This document shows, piece by piece, positions 1-9,360 of a stretch of 64,000 bases of DNA (positions are counted from its first letter, which is position 1; each line of letters begins with the position of its first letter). Source of the stretch: Micromonospora sp. NBC_01740 (lineage in GTDB: Bacteria > Actinomycetota > Actinomycetes > Mycobacteriales > Micromonosporaceae). The translations under genes were made by a program, and so were the position numbers. Below the pieces are notes generated by a model. It was not told where the DNA came from, did no database searches, and saw only the letters and a list, made by a program, of their open reading frames with translations. The stretch spans positions 2,480,001 through 2,544,000 of the forward strand of contig NZ_CP109150.1 in the NCBI RefSeq assembly GCF_035920365.1, in the 5' to 3' direction.

Positions 1-3000
1 GCGTTCGTTGCTCGCACCGAGCGCCAGCAGCAGGATGCCGACGGGGATCAGGGCCAGCCACGGGCCCAGGCTGAACAGGGCGTGCACCGCCGCGATCGCC
101 GTCACGGCGGCGCCCACGATCACCGGCGCCTGCTGCTGGCTCATCGACCCGAAGACGAGGACGGCCACGGCGCCGAGCAGCAGCAGCACCTGGCGCAGCG
201 TGCTGGAGTCGGTGGCCAGCACGATCGCCAGGGTCGGCACGAACGCGGCGACCAGCGCGGGCCCGTACGCGACCCAGCTGCTCAGGTCGGGCCGGTGCCG
301 CAACTCCAGCACGCCGACGAGCAGGGCGAGTGCCGCGAAGGGCAGCGTGTAGGCCTCCGGCAGCGCCACGTCGGCCACCCGCATCAGGATCCACCAGGCG
401 GCGATCTCGCAGACCACCACCGCCCAGAACAGGATGCGCCGCTCCACCGGCCGGCGGCCCGGTCGGGTCGCCGCCACGCCCAGCACCGCACCCCAGGCGG
501 CCAGCAGCGCCGCGATGTGCCGGGGCGAGTCGAACGCCAACGCCAGGGCGATCAGGGCGGCGGCGTACCCGCTCCACTCGACGGTGGCCGCCTCCCGCTG
601 GGCCTCGGGGCGACGCAGCCGGGGCAGGGTCGCGGCGAACACCTGGAGGGCCGCGCCGACCGCCAGTACGCCGAACGCGGACCAGACGGCCGCGAGGCCG
701 GCCACCAGGCCGGCGGTGAGCACGAAGAGCTGCGCCATCAGCGAGGCGAACAGCCAGCCGAGGATGCGCGCCCGCTGGGTGGTGCCGAAGATCGCGGCCA
801 CCGCGCCGACGCCGACCGCGCCGCCCAGGGTGAACAGGGTCAGCTCCCGCGTCGCCAGGCCGCCGACCAGGCCCGCGCTTCCGGCGGCCAGGCCGATGGC
901 GAAGACGAGCACCCGGGCCAGCCGCAGCGAGCGGGCCCGCTCGGCCAGCGGCGGGGGCGGGGTGAGCGCCAGGCCCAGCATCGAGATGGTGAACACGGAC
1001 AGCGCCGCCAGGGTGCTCGCCGGCCAGCCGTTGCCGAGCGAGACCGGGGTGATCAGCAGGGTGACGGCGGCGCCGGGCAGCACCACCGGCACGGCCCGGG
1101 AGCGTCGCCCGCCGCTGAAGCCGGTGGCGGCCAGCGCGGCGGTCGCGGTGAGCAGCAGCGCGGTCAGCACGTGGGTCGCGTCGACCGCGTCGGGGGGCGG
1201 GGTGAGCAGCTCCGGCGGCGGCCCCTGCCAGACCCGGCCGAGACTGCGGTGCGGGTCGACCAGGGCGACGACCAGGGACGGCGCGATCGACACCAGCGCC
1301 AGGGCGGTGGGCAGCGCGGCGGCGGCGAGCGCACCGGCGGCGGGGCTGACCCGCCAGCGGCGCCGCGTGCCGTCGTCCGGCAGTCGCCGCAGCGCGCCGT
1401 CGAGCAGCACCGACCAGCGCCGGACCGGCTGGGCCGCGCCGACCGGCGGTTCCGTCGCGCCCCGCACCAGCTCGGCGAGCACCCCGAGCAGGGCCGCCGC
1501 GGCCGCGTAGACGCCGACGGGCATGCCGGCGGGGACGGCGGCCAGGGCGCTCACCGTGGCGCCGCCGACCACCGCCGCGCTCGCCCAGGGCAGGTACTGC
1601 GGGATCCGTCGCCGGACGGCGGCCACCGCCGCCAGGCCCAGGCTCGACGCGGCCAACGCGGCGGTGAGCAGCACCTCCGGCGCGCGCCCGAACTCGGCCG
1701 CAAGCGCCGCGACGGCGCCCGGGAACGCGAGCAGCGCGGCACCGGCTGCGGCGCCCCCGATCTGGGCGAGGTGCGGCGGCATCCCCTCGGTCTCGATGTC
1801 CTCCACCAGCGGCACGGCCAGCGACCGGGCCAGCGCCGCCACCACGATGCCGATCAGCGCGATGCTGCCAAGCGCCAGCGCGGTGGTCCACGGCCGGACC
1901 AGTCCCGCCCCGGCGGCGTGCAGGGCGACGACACCGGCCACGACCGCCCGGGACAGGCCGGCGCGGGGGTCGACCGCGGCCACGGCGGCTGCCCCGAAGA
2001 CCGTGGCGACCATGCCGCCGACCAGGACGGGCGACCACCACGGCAGGTCGAACGCGGCCGGCGCGCCGATCGTGGCGAGCACGGCCGCCGCGCCCGACAC
2101 GTCGTACTTCCACGGTGGCGGCAGCAGGACGGCGGCGGCGACGCCGAGCAGGGCCAGCGCGACCGGGGCCTGCCACGTCGACCCACCTGTCGGCCCGGCC
2201 GGCCAACCGGTCAGGTCACCGGCCCAGATCGGGCCCGGGGTGGCGAGCACCCCCAGGCCGCCCCGCAGCGCGCTCCAGCCGGCCAGCAGCCCGATCAGCA
2301 CGCCGCCGACGGCGAGGCCGACGATCGGCCCCCGTCGCCACTCCTCCGGCATGGCCCGGGCGGCCACGGCCACCACCAGCACCAGCGCGGCGGCGACGGC
2401 GAGCTGCCCGCCGGGGGCGAGCACGGCCGCGATCCGGGCCAGGGTGGCGATCAGGGCGGCGGTCACCGCCGCGGCGGCCAGGTCGGAGCCGTCCAGGGTG
2501 AGGTCGGAGCGCCGGCCGGCGTCGATGGGACCGGCGAACACCACCATCGCGGCGGCGACGAGCAGCAGGCCGCCGACCCAGGCGTCGGCGGCGGTGGCGC
2601 CCGGGGCCCCGAAGGCGGCGGCGGTGACCGTGACCGCGCCGAGGGCGGTACCCACCGCCAGCGGCGTCGGGATGCGACGCTGGGAGACCTGCACGATGGC
2701 GGCGTGCCCGAGGGTGACGCAGACCGCCAGGAAGCTGGCCGCGAGCACCGGGACGGTGACCTCGCGCAGGCTCGCCGGGGTGGGCGTCGGGTCGACCGGC
2801 ACGGTCGCGGCGACGAAGGCGGCCACCGCGCCCGGCAGCGCGAACGCCGCGCCCCCGGCCGCCCAGGCCGAGACGGTGTCGGCCGCCGCCGGGGCGAGCC
2901 GCATCCGGGGCGCCACGGCGACCAGGACCCCGGCGGCGAACAGGGTGAGCAGGACCGCGGTGGTCAGCGCCGGCCGGGCCAGTCCCGCGCCCGCGCCGAA

Positions 3001-4866
3001 CAGGCCGACGCCGGCGGCGGTCGCCGCGTGCGCCAGCGCCGCGCGTTCGGTGCGGGCGGAGAGCCCGACCACCCCGATGCCGACCGCCGTCAGCACCATC
3101 GGCCAGGGCGCCACCGCCCAGCCGAGACCGAACGACGCCGGTACGGCGAGCGCGGTCAGCGCCGCGCCGACCACGGCGAACTCCCGGCGGATCTCGGGCG
3201 GCAGGGCCAGCACCGCGGCGACGGTCAGCAGGAAGGCGCTCGCGGCGAGCTGCCAGGCTGCCGGTCCGACGGCCGCCGACAGCTCGGCCGGGTAGCGGTC
3301 CAGGTCGGCCGCCCAGGCCGGCAGCGCGGCCCGGACGGGGGCGACCCCGGCGCGCAGGGCGCCCCCGGCGACCACCACCCCACTGACCGTGAGCGCCACC
3401 GCCGAGGCGAGCTGCGGCCCGCGGCGGGCCGCCTCCGGCACCGCCCGCACGGCCAGCCCGGTCAGCGTGATGACCGCCGCGATCAGCAGCAGCGCCCGCC
3501 CGGGGAACGCCACCGAGGCGATCCGGCTCAGCGCGCCGATCACGGCGAGGGTGAAGATCCCGGCGCCGAGGTCGGGCAGCGGCGGCCGGCGCAGCACCAG
3601 CGTCCCGGCCAGCCCCACCGCGGCGGCCAGCAGCAGCACCACGCCGGCCCCGGTGGCGACCGGCACGGTGCCCGCGCGGAGCAGGGCGGAGACGGCGTAC
3701 GCGAGGGCGAGGGCGACCGCCACCCCGTGCAGCACCCAGGTCAGCTCGCGCAGCCACGGCACCGGGCGGGCGGCCGGCACCCGTTCGTGCGCCGGCAGCC
3801 CGCCGTCGACCACCTCGCCGACCTCCTCGGGCGCCCCCTCCGGCCGGCTGTCGGCGCGGCGCTGCCGGGGCGTGGCCGGGGACCCGGCGGGTGCCGCCGA
3901 GGGCCCGGGCAGGTCCCGCCGGACCGGCCGCTCCACGGTGACCGCGGACCGCGCCAGCCAGAGGTCGAGCAGGGCCACCGCGGTCAGCACGAGCGCCCAG
4001 CCGGCCGGGCCGGTGATCCGGTCGGACGCCAGCAGCGGCAGCACCGGCTGCGCGGCCAGCACCGTGGCGAACCGGGGCGCGCGCAGCCCCGTCCAGCCCG
4101 CGTAGCCGAAGGAGACGCCGGCGGTGACGGCGAAGATGACGCCGGCGAAGATCGCGCCCGAGGCGCCGCCGTTGCCGATCCGGTCCACCGCCCACAGCGC
4201 GTACCCGGCGAGCGGCACCAGGAGCAGGCCGACTGCGGAGATGGTCTCGGCGGTCGAGGTGAGCCCGCGCCGGGCCAGCACCGGCGGGGCGAGCAGCATC
4301 AGCACGGTCGCGAGCAGCAGGATGCCCAGCCGGGCCAGCGCGTCCATCGAGCTGGTGGCCACCGCGGCGAAGACCACGGCGGCGACCCCGAGCAGCAGCG
4401 CGCCGAGCCCGAGGGGGATGTTCTGCACCTCGCGGGAGGACGCCTCCGGGGGGTGCTCCGGGTCGTCGGCGTCGAGCCAGGTGGCGGTCGACGTCGGGGG
4501 CGGCGGCGGGTCCTCGGGGGCGGCCGGGGTGCCCTGCCGGGGGACCCGGGGCGGGGCGCCGGTGGCGGCCGTGGGCGGCCGGCGGCCCGGCCTGCGGCGC
4601 AGCACCCGACGGGGGCGGGTGGCCTGCTTGAGACGTTCCTCACCGGCGTGGGCGAGGATGTCCCGCTGGAAGAGCGCGGCCTGCATCTTGGCGGCGATCT
4701 GCCGCTGCTCGCTGGCGATGGCGGCCTCGCGGGCCTTCATCTCCGCGATGGAGCGCTCGATCTCCGCCAGGTGCTCGACCCACTGTGGCTGGTGCGCACC
4801 GCAGTGCGGGCAGCTGGCGGCCGGTTTGATCTCCCGGCCGCACGAGGAGCACTGAAAGCTCGCCAC
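1..4866 (-). CDS. Giant polytopic membrane protein with N-terminal zinc ribbon (partial)
   Basis: The reading frame starts at GTG 4866 behind a GGAGGGG ribosome binding site and runs 1,622 codons off the left edge without a stop, so the C-terminus is missing. The N-terminus holds two CxxC pairs (C6/C9 and C19/C22) typical of a zinc ribbon. A charged helical stretch rich in Glu, Ala and Arg (residues about 25-75, likely coiled coil) and a Pro/Arg-rich linker follow. From about residue 145 onward almost everything is hydrophobic Ala/Leu/Val/Gly segments, far more than a dozen predicted membrane spans. No transporter or enzyme motif was recognised. Very large membrane proteins of this build are common hypothetical proteins in actinobacteria; I cannot assign a substrate. 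It is transcribed in the same direction as ugd but is separated from it by a terminator-like hairpin. Confidence 0.8.
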   Translation of the reverse strand, partial: MASFQCSSCGREIKPAASCPHCGAHQPQWVEHLAEIERSIAEMKAREAAIASEQRQIAAKMQAALFQRDILAHAGEERLKQATRPRRVLRRRPGRRPPTAATGAPPRVPRQGTPAAPEDPPPPPTSTATWLDADDPEHPPEASSREVQNIPLGLGALLLGVAAVVFAAVATSSMDALARLGILLLATVLMLLAPPVLARRGLTSTAETISAVGLLLVPLAGYALWAVDRIGNGGASGAIFAGVIFAVTAGVSFGYAGWTGLRAPRFATVLAAQPVLPLLASDRITGPAGWALVLTAVALLDLWLARSAVTVERPVRRDLPGPSAAPAGSPATPRQRRADSRPEGAPEEVGEVVDGGLPAHERVPAARPVPWLRELTWVLHGVAVALALAYAVSALLRAGTVPVATGAGVVLLLAAAVGLAGTLVLRRPPLPDLGAGIFTLAVIGALSRIASVAFPGRALLLIAAVITLTGLAVRAVPEAARRGPQLASAVALTVSGVVVAGGALRAGVAPVRAALPAWAADLDRYPAELSAAVGPAAWQLAASAFLLTVAAVLALPPEIRREFAVVGAALTALAVPASFGLGWAVAPWPMVLTAVGIGVVGLSARTERAALAHAATAAGVGLFGAGAGLARPALTTAVLLTLFAAGVLVAVAPRMRLAPAAADTVSAWAAGGAAFALPGAVAAFVAATVPVDPTPTPASLREVTVPVLAASFLAVCVTLGHAAIVQVSQRRIPTPLAVGTALGAVTVTAAAFGAPGATAADAWVGGLLLVAAAMVVFAGPIDAGRRSDLTLDGSDLAAAAVTAALIATLARIAAVLAPGGQLAVAAALVLVVAVAARAMPEEWRRGPIVGLAVGGVLIGLLAGWSALRGGLGVLATPGPIWAGDLTGWPAGPTGGSTWQAPVALALLGVAAAVLLPPPWKYDVSGAAAVLATIGAPAAFDLPWWSPVLVGGMVATVFGAAAVAAVDPRAGLSRAVVAGVVALHAAGAGLVRPWTTALALGSIALIGIVVAALARSLAVPLVEDIETEGMPPHLAQIGGAAAGAALLAFPGAVAALAAEFGRAPEVLLTAALAASSLGLAAVAAVRRRIPQYLPWASAAVVGGATVSALAAVPAGMPVGVYAAAAALLGVLAELVRGATEPPVGAAQPVRRWSVLLDGALRRLPDDGTRRRWRVSPAAGALAAAALPTALALVSIAPSLVVALVDPHRSLGRVWQGPPPELLTPPPDAVDATHVLTALLLTATAALAATGFSGGRRSRAVPVVLPGAAVTLLITPVSLGNGWPASTLAALSVFTISMLGLALTPPPPLAERARSLRLARVLVFAIGLAAGSAGLVGGLATRELTLFTLGGAVGVGAVAAIFGTTQRARILGWLFASLMAQLFVLTAGLVAGLAAVWSAFGVLAVGAALQVFAATLPRLRRPEAQREAATVEWSGYAAALIALALAFDSPRHIAALLAAWGAVLGVAATRPGRRPVERRILFWAVVVCEIAAWWILMRVADVALPEAYTLPFAALALLVGVLELRHRPDLSSWVAYGPALVAAFVPTLAIVLATDSSTLRQVLLLLGAVAVLVFGSMSQQQAPVIVGAAVTAIAAVHALFSLGPWLALIPVGILLLALGASNER

Positions 4867-4980
4867 GACACCCCTCCACCCGCACTGTGGACTCCCACCT
4901 TGGCAGCATGCCCAATGTGGGCGCGGATTTCGACAGTTGTCGGCGGGTCCGGGGCAAAGATCGTCCACGCGTACGGCGAA

Positions 4981-5014
4981 CGGCCGGTCGCGGAGCGTGC
5001 TCCGCGACCGGCCG
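4981..5014 (-). terminator. Hairpin after ugd
   Basis: A perfect 16-base inverted repeat (4981-4996 and 4999-5014) with a 2-base gap lies just after the ugd stop, between ugd and the next minus-strand gene. There is no T-run, as is usual for high-GC actinobacterial terminators. Confidence 0.7.
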
Positions 5015-5028
5015 TCGGTCGTCGATCG

Positions 5029-6456
5029 TCAGGGGCGGCCCATGCCGCGGTACTCCCAGCCGGCCTGCGTCCACAGTGCCGAATCCAGGCAGTTGCGGCC
5101 GTCGACCACCTTGCGTCCGGCGGCCAGCTCGCCGAGGGCCACCGGGTCGGCGTTGCGGAAGTCGGCCCACTCGGTGAGTACGCAGACCAGGTCAGCCCCG
5201 GTCACGGCCTCGTTGATGCCGGGCTCGTAGACCAGCTCGGGCGCCACGGCGCGCGCCCGCTCCATGCCCTGCGGGTCGTAGACGTGTACGTCGGCGCCCG
5301 CCTTGCGCAGCAGCGAGGCGACGGAGAGCGCCGGCGCGTCGCGTACGTCGTCGGTGTTGGGCTTGAAGGTCGCGCCGAGCACGGCCACGCGCGTGCCGGA
5401 GAGATCCGGTCCGGCGGGCCCGGAGCGGCGGCCGAGCAGCTCGGCGGCGAGCTGGACCACCCGGGTCCGGCGGCGCAGGTTGATCAGGTCGACCTCGTGC
5501 AGGAAGCGCAGCGCCTCCCCGGCGCCCAGCTCCTGGGCGCGGGCCTGGAACGCGCGGATGTCCTTGGGCAGGCAGGCGCCGCCGAAGCCGAGCCCGGCCT
5601 GGAGGAACCGGTTGCCGATGCGCGGGTCGAAGCCGATGGCCCGGGCGAGGTGGGTGACGTCGCCGCCCGAGGCCTCGCAGACCTCGGCCATCGCGTTGAT
5701 GAAGGAGATCTTGGTGGCGAGGAAGGCGTTCGCGGCGACCTTGACCAGCTCGGCGGTGGCGAAGTCGGTGACCACCAGGGGCACCTCGCGGTCCTCGGTG
5801 GCGGCCAGGTCGAAGACGCCCTTGTGGGCGGCGTAGAGCATGCCGTTGGCCCACTCGCTCTTGACGCCGACGACGATCCGGTTGGGCCGCAGCACGTCGT
5901 CGACGGCGAAGCCCTCCTGGAGGAACTCGGGGCTCCACGCCACCTCGACGCCCAGGTCGGCGGGGCTGTGCTTGCTGACCAGCTGCTCCACCCACTCGGC
6001 GGTGCCGACCGGCACTGTCGACTTGCCGACGATCAGCGCCTTGCGGGTCAGGTGCTGGGCCAGGCTGGTGACCGACGCCTCGACGTACGACAGGTCGGCG
6101 CCCATCCCGTCGGCGCGCTGCGGCGTGCCGACGCAGATGAAGTGCACGTCACCGAAGTCGGCCACCTCGGAGATGTCCGTGCTGAACCGCAGCCGCCCGG
6201 CCGCCAGGTTGCGCTTGAGCAGCTCGTCGAGCCCGGGCTCGTGGATCGGCACCTCGCCGGCGTTGAGCATGGCGATCTTGTCGGCGTCGACGTCGAAGCC
6301 GAGGACCTCGTAGCCGAGTTCCGCGTAGCAGATGGCGTAGGTCGCGCCGAGATAGCCGGTGCCCAGGAAGGTCACCCGCGGTCGCTGCGCGCCGGAGGGG
6401 GGCGTCACCGCGGCGATGGCGGGCATCGGCTGGGTGTTGGGGTACGGGATCGTCAC
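5029..6456 (-). CDS. ugd: UDP-glucose 6-dehydrogenase family protein
   Basis: 475 residues. This family oxidises UDP-glucose to UDP-glucuronate in two NAD-dependent steps, in the cytoplasm, for cell-surface polysaccharide. The N-terminal Rossmann motif GTGYLGATYA follows a short Pro-rich tail (residues 1-25). The catalytic cysteine C295 sits in GFGGACLPKD, and the C-terminal domain carries GATFKPNTDDVRDAPA. The GTG start is preceded by GGAGAAG at good spacing. GDP-mannose dehydrogenases share this fold, so the sugar nucleotide is inferred; the GDP-mannose genes lie 7 kb or more away and do not decide it. It is monocistronic: a hairpin follows the gene and a divergent gene precedes it. Confidence 0.88.
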   Translation of the reverse strand: MTIPYPNTQPMPAIAAVTPPSGAQRPRVTFLGTGYLGATYAICYAELGYEVLGFDVDADKIAMLNAGEVPIHEPGLDELLKRNLAAGRLRFSTDISEVADFGDVHFICVGTPQRADGMGADLSYVEASVTSLAQHLTRKALIVGKSTVPVGTAEWVEQLVSKHSPADLGVEVAWSPEFLQEGFAVDDVLRPNRIVVGVKSEWANGMLYAAHKGVFDLAATEDREVPLVVTDFATAELVKVAANAFLATKISFINAMAEVCEASGGDVTHLARAIGFDPRIGNRFLQAGLGFGGACLPKDIRAFQARAQELGAGEALRFLHEVDLINLRRRTRVVQLAAELLGRRSGPAGPDLSGTRVAVLGATFKPNTDDVRDAPALSVASLLRKAGADVHVYDPQGMERARAVAPELVYEPGINEAVTGADLVCVLTEWADFRNADPVALGELAAGRKVVDGRNCLDSALWTQAGWEYRGMGRP

Positions 6457-6706
6457 GCCTGTCTTCTCCGCTCGCGCTGGCGTCGCGTCGTCGCGTCGCG
6501 TTCTGCTGCGGCGCCTGGGCGGGCACCGGAGGGACTCTAACGTCTGCCTGTTCCATCGTCGCCGGGCGGCGTCGGCGCTCCGCCACGTCCAAGGCTACGC
6601 GGCGGTAACATGACCCCGAACCGGGTCGCTATCCTTCAGTCTGCGCCGTCGGCGGTCAGGAGACGCTACAGACTGCGCATGATAGCGGTGAAGGGGAGGG
6701 GCCGAC

Positions 6707-7870
6707 ATGGCCGCAGAGCAGTCGTTCGACGTCTACCGGTTGCCCGAGGAGCACGAGGCGATCCGGGAGGCGGTCCGTGAGGTCTGTGCGGCCAAGGTGG
6801 CGCCGCACGCCGCCGAGGCGGACGAGACCGGCGAGTTCCCGAAGGCGTCGTACGACGCGCTGCGGGCCGCCGACTTCCACGCACCGCACGTCCCCGTCGA
6901 GTACGGCGGTGCGGGCGCGGACGCCCTGGCCACGGCCATCGTGATCGAGGAGGTGGCGCGGGCCTGCGCCTCGTCCTCGCTGATCCCGGCGGTCAACAAG
7001 CTCGGCACCATGCCGCTGCTGCTGGCCGGTTCCGAGGAGCTCAAGCGGCGCTACCTGACCCCGGTGGCGGCGGGCGAGGCGATGTTCTCGTACTGCCTCT
7101 CCGAGCCGGAGGCCGGCAGCGACGCGGCGTCGATGACCACCCGCGCGGTGCGTGACGGCGATCACTGGGTGCTCAACGGCGTGAAGCGCTGGATCACCAA
7201 CGCCGGGGTGTCGGAGTTCTACACCGTCTTCGCGGTGACGGACCCGTCCGCCCGGTCCCGGGGCATCTCCGCCTTCGTGGTCGAGAAGTCCGATGCCGGG
7301 GTCAGCTTCGGCGCCCCGGAGAAGAAGCTCGGCGTCAAGGGCTCGCCGACCCGCGAGGTCTACCTGGACAACGTCCGGATCCCCGCGGACCGCATGATCG
7401 GCGCCGAGGGCACCGGCTTCGGCACCGCCATGAAGACCCTGGACCACACCCGGGTCACCATCGCCGCGCAGGCCATCGGCATCGCCCAGGGCGCGCTCGA
7501 CTACGCCAAGGGGTACGTCCAGGAGCGCAAGCAGTTCGGCAAGGCGGTCGCCGAGTTCCAGGGCGTGCAGTTCATGCTCGCCGACATGGGCATGAAGCTG
7601 GAGGCGGCCCGGCAGTTGACGTACGCAGCGGCCGGCAAGTCCGAGCGGGGCGACGCCGACCTGACCTACTTCGGCGCGGCGGCCAAGTGCTTCGCCTCGG
7701 ACGCGGCCATGGAGATCACCACCGACGCCGTGCAGCTGCTCGGCGGCTACGGCTACACCCGGGACTACCCGGTCGAGCGGATGATGCGGGACGCCAAGAT
7801 CACGCAGATCTACGAGGGCACCAACCAGGTGCAGCGCATCGTGATGGCCCGCCAGCTCCTGAAGGGCTGA
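6707..7870 (+). CDS. Acyl-CoA dehydrogenase
   Basis: 387 residues, the usual length for a flavin-dependent acyl-CoA dehydrogenase, which introduces the alpha-beta double bond in acyl-CoA beta-oxidation or branched-chain acyl-CoA catabolism. The FAD/substrate signature YCLSEPEAGSDAASM and the C-terminal signature QLLGGYGYTRDYPVERMMRD are present. The catalytic base is E370 in IYEGTNQVQR. The ATG is preceded by GGGGAGG seven bases upstream. A possible -10 element TATCCT lies at 6630-6635. It diverges from ugd across 250 bp and ends at a strong hairpin. The chain-length preference cannot be read from the sequence; short-chain or isovaleryl types are closest in style. Confidence 0.93.
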   Translation: MAAEQSFDVYRLPEEHEAIREAVREVCAAKVAPHAAEADETGEFPKASYDALRAADFHAPHVPVEYGGAGADALATAIVIEEVARACASSSLIPAVNKLGTMPLLLAGSEELKRRYLTPVAAGEAMFSYCLSEPEAGSDAASMTTRAVRDGDHWVLNGVKRWITNAGVSEFYTVFAVTDPSARSRGISAFVVEKSDAGVSFGAPEKKLGVKGSPTREVYLDNVRIPADRMIGAEGTGFGTAMKTLDHTRVTIAAQAIGIAQGALDYAKGYVQERKQFGKAVAEFQGVQFMLADMGMKLEAARQLTYAAAGKSERGDADLTYFGAAAKCFASDAAMEITTDAVQLLGGYGYTRDYPVERMMRDAKITQIYEGTNQVQRIVMARQLLKG

Positions 7871-7878
7871 GCCGGTCG

Positions 7879-7908
7879 GCGGGCGGGCCGGTCGTCCGGC
7901 CCGCCCGC
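7879..7908. terminator. Bidirectional hairpin between convergent genes
   Basis: A perfect 13-base inverted repeat (7879-7891 and 7896-7908) with a TCGT loop lies eight bases after the acyl-CoA dehydrogenase stop and before the end of the convergent minus-strand gene. Confidence 0.8.
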
Positions 7909-7946
7909 ATCCTCACCCGGCTCCCGGCGCGCGTGCGGCCGGGGCG

Positions 7947-8609
7947 TCACCGGATCTCGGTCGTCGTGTCCTCTTCCGGCCGGTTGCCGGTGCGCGGCGG
8001 CGCCGACCACGGCGACCCCCCGCCGGTGCGGCGCGGCAGCGGCTCCGTCGGCGTCGGGTCCGGGTAGCCGAGGCTCGGCGGGGCGGTGTCCCGGTCCGTC
8101 GGCTCGGCCGGCGGCCAGTCGGTCAGCGTGAAGTCGTTGCGCTCCGGCCCCTCGGCGGGCGCCGGCGTCGGCTCGACCGCCGGTCGGGGCCAGCGCCGCC
8201 AGCGCTGCCCGCTGAAGGTGGCCACGACCAGCAGCAGGCCGATCAGGAAGAGCGTGCCGTTCTCCACGGGCAGGTGCAGCGGCAGGGGGTCGCCGAAGAC
8301 CTTCCAGCCGTCCGGGATGCGGTCCCGCACCTCGAAGGGCGCGACGAACATCGCGACGTACGGGGTGGCGAGCAGCAGCCCGGCCACGAGCGGGCCGAGC
8401 GGTGACGTGCGCAGCGTGCCGAGCAGGCCGAGCAGGACCCCGCCGACGGCGAGGTAGACGGCGGGCTCGATGAGATTGGCCGAGTTCGACGTGCCGATCT
8501 CGACCCAACGGTCGACGGTGCCCGCCGACCCGTCCTGCCCGAGGGTGACCAGCACCCACGTGACGGGCGCCACCACCAACCCCGCGAGGAAGCTCCAGAG
8601 ATGTCGCAT
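7947..8609 (-). CDS. Small membrane protein with Pro-rich cytoplasmic tail
   Basis: 220 residues of unknown function. Four hydrophobic segments are visible: about residues 5-25, 47-66, 72-92 and 117-137. They are followed by a disordered Pro/Thr/Arg-rich tail of about 80 residues ending in TTTEIR. No domain was recognised. The ATG lies six bases after a TACGGT hexamer and has no Shine-Dalgarno sequence, so the message is probably leaderless. It is divergent from the thioesterase gene, with overlapping promoter elements in the 23-bp gap. It is probably a conserved actinobacterial hypothetical membrane protein. Confidence 0.75.
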   Translation of the reverse strand: MRHLWSFLAGLVVAPVTWVLVTLGQDGSAGTVDRWVEIGTSNSANLIEPAVYLAVGGVLLGLLGTLRTSPLGPLVAGLLLATPYVAMFVAPFEVRDRIPDGWKVFGDPLPLHLPVENGTLFLIGLLLVVATFSGQRWRRWPRPAVEPTPAPAEGPERNDFTLTDWPPAEPTDRDTAPPSLGYPDPTPTEPLPRRTGGGSPWSAPPRTGNRPEEDTTTEIR

Positions 8610-8615
8610 CCGCGC

Positions 8616-8625
8616 ACCGTACCGT
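8616..8625. promoter_or_regulatory. Overlapping divergent -10 elements
   Basis: On the minus strand, TACGGT (8621-8616) is six bases before the ATG at 8609. On the plus strand, TACCGT (8620-8625) is seven bases before the ATG at 8633. The two hexamers share the TA at 8620-8621, so polymerase can serve only one gene at a time. Read directly from sequence; promoter function is inferred. Confidence 0.6.
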
Positions 8626-8632
8626 TTTCGAC

Positions 8633-9151
8633 ATGACCGAGCACCCCTCCACCGCGCCGGCCGGCAAGCCGACCTCCTACTCCCGGGTCACCCTGAGCCG
8701 GATCATGACCGCGGTCGACGTCAACCTGTACGGCACCGTGCACGGCGGGGTGCTGATGAAGTTCATCGACGACGTGGCGGGGGCCGCCGCGGCCCGGCAC
8801 AGCGGCGGCACGGCGGTCACCGCGGCCATCGACGAGATCGTCTTCACCGAGGCCGTCCGGGTCGGTGACCTGCTGCACGCGCACGCCCAGGTGAACTGGA
8901 CGGGGCAGACCTCGATGGAGGTCGGCGTCCGGGTGGTGGCCGAGCGGTGGGACTCGGCCGAGGACGAGCCGGTGCGGGTGGCCACGGCGTACCTCGTCTT
9001 CGTGGGCGTCGACCTCGGCGGCGCGCCGCGGGCGGTCCGGCCGGTGCTGCCGGAGGGCCCGGAGGACGAGCGCCGGTTCCGGGAGGCGGAGATCCGCCGC
9101 GCCCACCGGCTGGCCCGCCGTCGCGCCATCCAGGCCCACCGCGCCGGCTGA
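8633..9151 (+). CDS. Acyl-CoA thioesterase, hotdog fold (YciA/BFIT type)
   Basis: 172 residues. It hydrolyses acyl-CoA to free fatty acid and CoA. The hotdog signature is clear: NLYGTVHGGVLMKFIDDVAG carries the HGG turn and the acidic residues used in catalysis, followed by the strand AAIDEIVFTEAVRVGDLLHAHAQVNWTGQTSMEV. A basic C-terminal helix (about residues 145-172) rich in Arg follows. There is no ribosome binding site; a TACCGT hexamer seven bases before ATG suggests a leaderless message. It is divergent from the membrane protein at 7947. Its substrate range is not determinable here. Confidence 0.88.
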   Translation: MTEHPSTAPAGKPTSYSRVTLSRIMTAVDVNLYGTVHGGVLMKFIDDVAGAAAARHSGGTAVTAAIDEIVFTEAVRVGDLLHAHAQVNWTGQTSMEVGVRVVAERWDSAEDEPVRVATAYLVFVGVDLGGAPRAVRPVLPEGPEDERRFREAEIRRAHRLARRRAIQAHRAG

Positions 9152-9160
9152 CCGGGTGCA

Positions 9161-9215
9161 AGGAAGGGCCCCTTCCTCTCTACTGAGAGCGTCAGGAAGG
9201 CGCCCTTCCTGACGC
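9161..9215. repeat. Two adjacent palindromes containing AGGAAGG
   Basis: The first palindrome pairs 9161-9168 with 9170-9177 (AGGAAGGG / CCCTTCCT, one-base centre). The second pairs 9189-9200 with 9204-9215 (12-base arms, both built around the same AGGAAGG core). They follow the thioesterase stop and may act as its terminator. The shared core also suggests a repeated intergenic element. Confidence 0.6.
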
Positions 9216-9360
9216 GGCACACACAGCAGGGCGGTAGGGCATGTGGGTTCGGCACGTGCGCCGACGGAGGTCGGGTGCGGAGAATGGCGCTCTGAGGTAG
9301 GGCAAGATGGCGCCACGGCCCATTTCACAGTGTCGTGCGGGGCCAGGGGAGGGTGGAGCA

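Noticed and set aside
82..6540. A 2,152-codon plus-strand frame
   Set aside because: It is antisense to the giant membrane protein and ugd. Its product is a monotonous Arg/Gly/Gln/Asp sequence produced by high-GC third positions, with no domain.
9307..9360. Longer N-terminus for acetoacetyl-CoA synthetase
   Set aside because: The extra 18 residues do not resemble the family, and a good ribosome binding site precedes GTG 9361.
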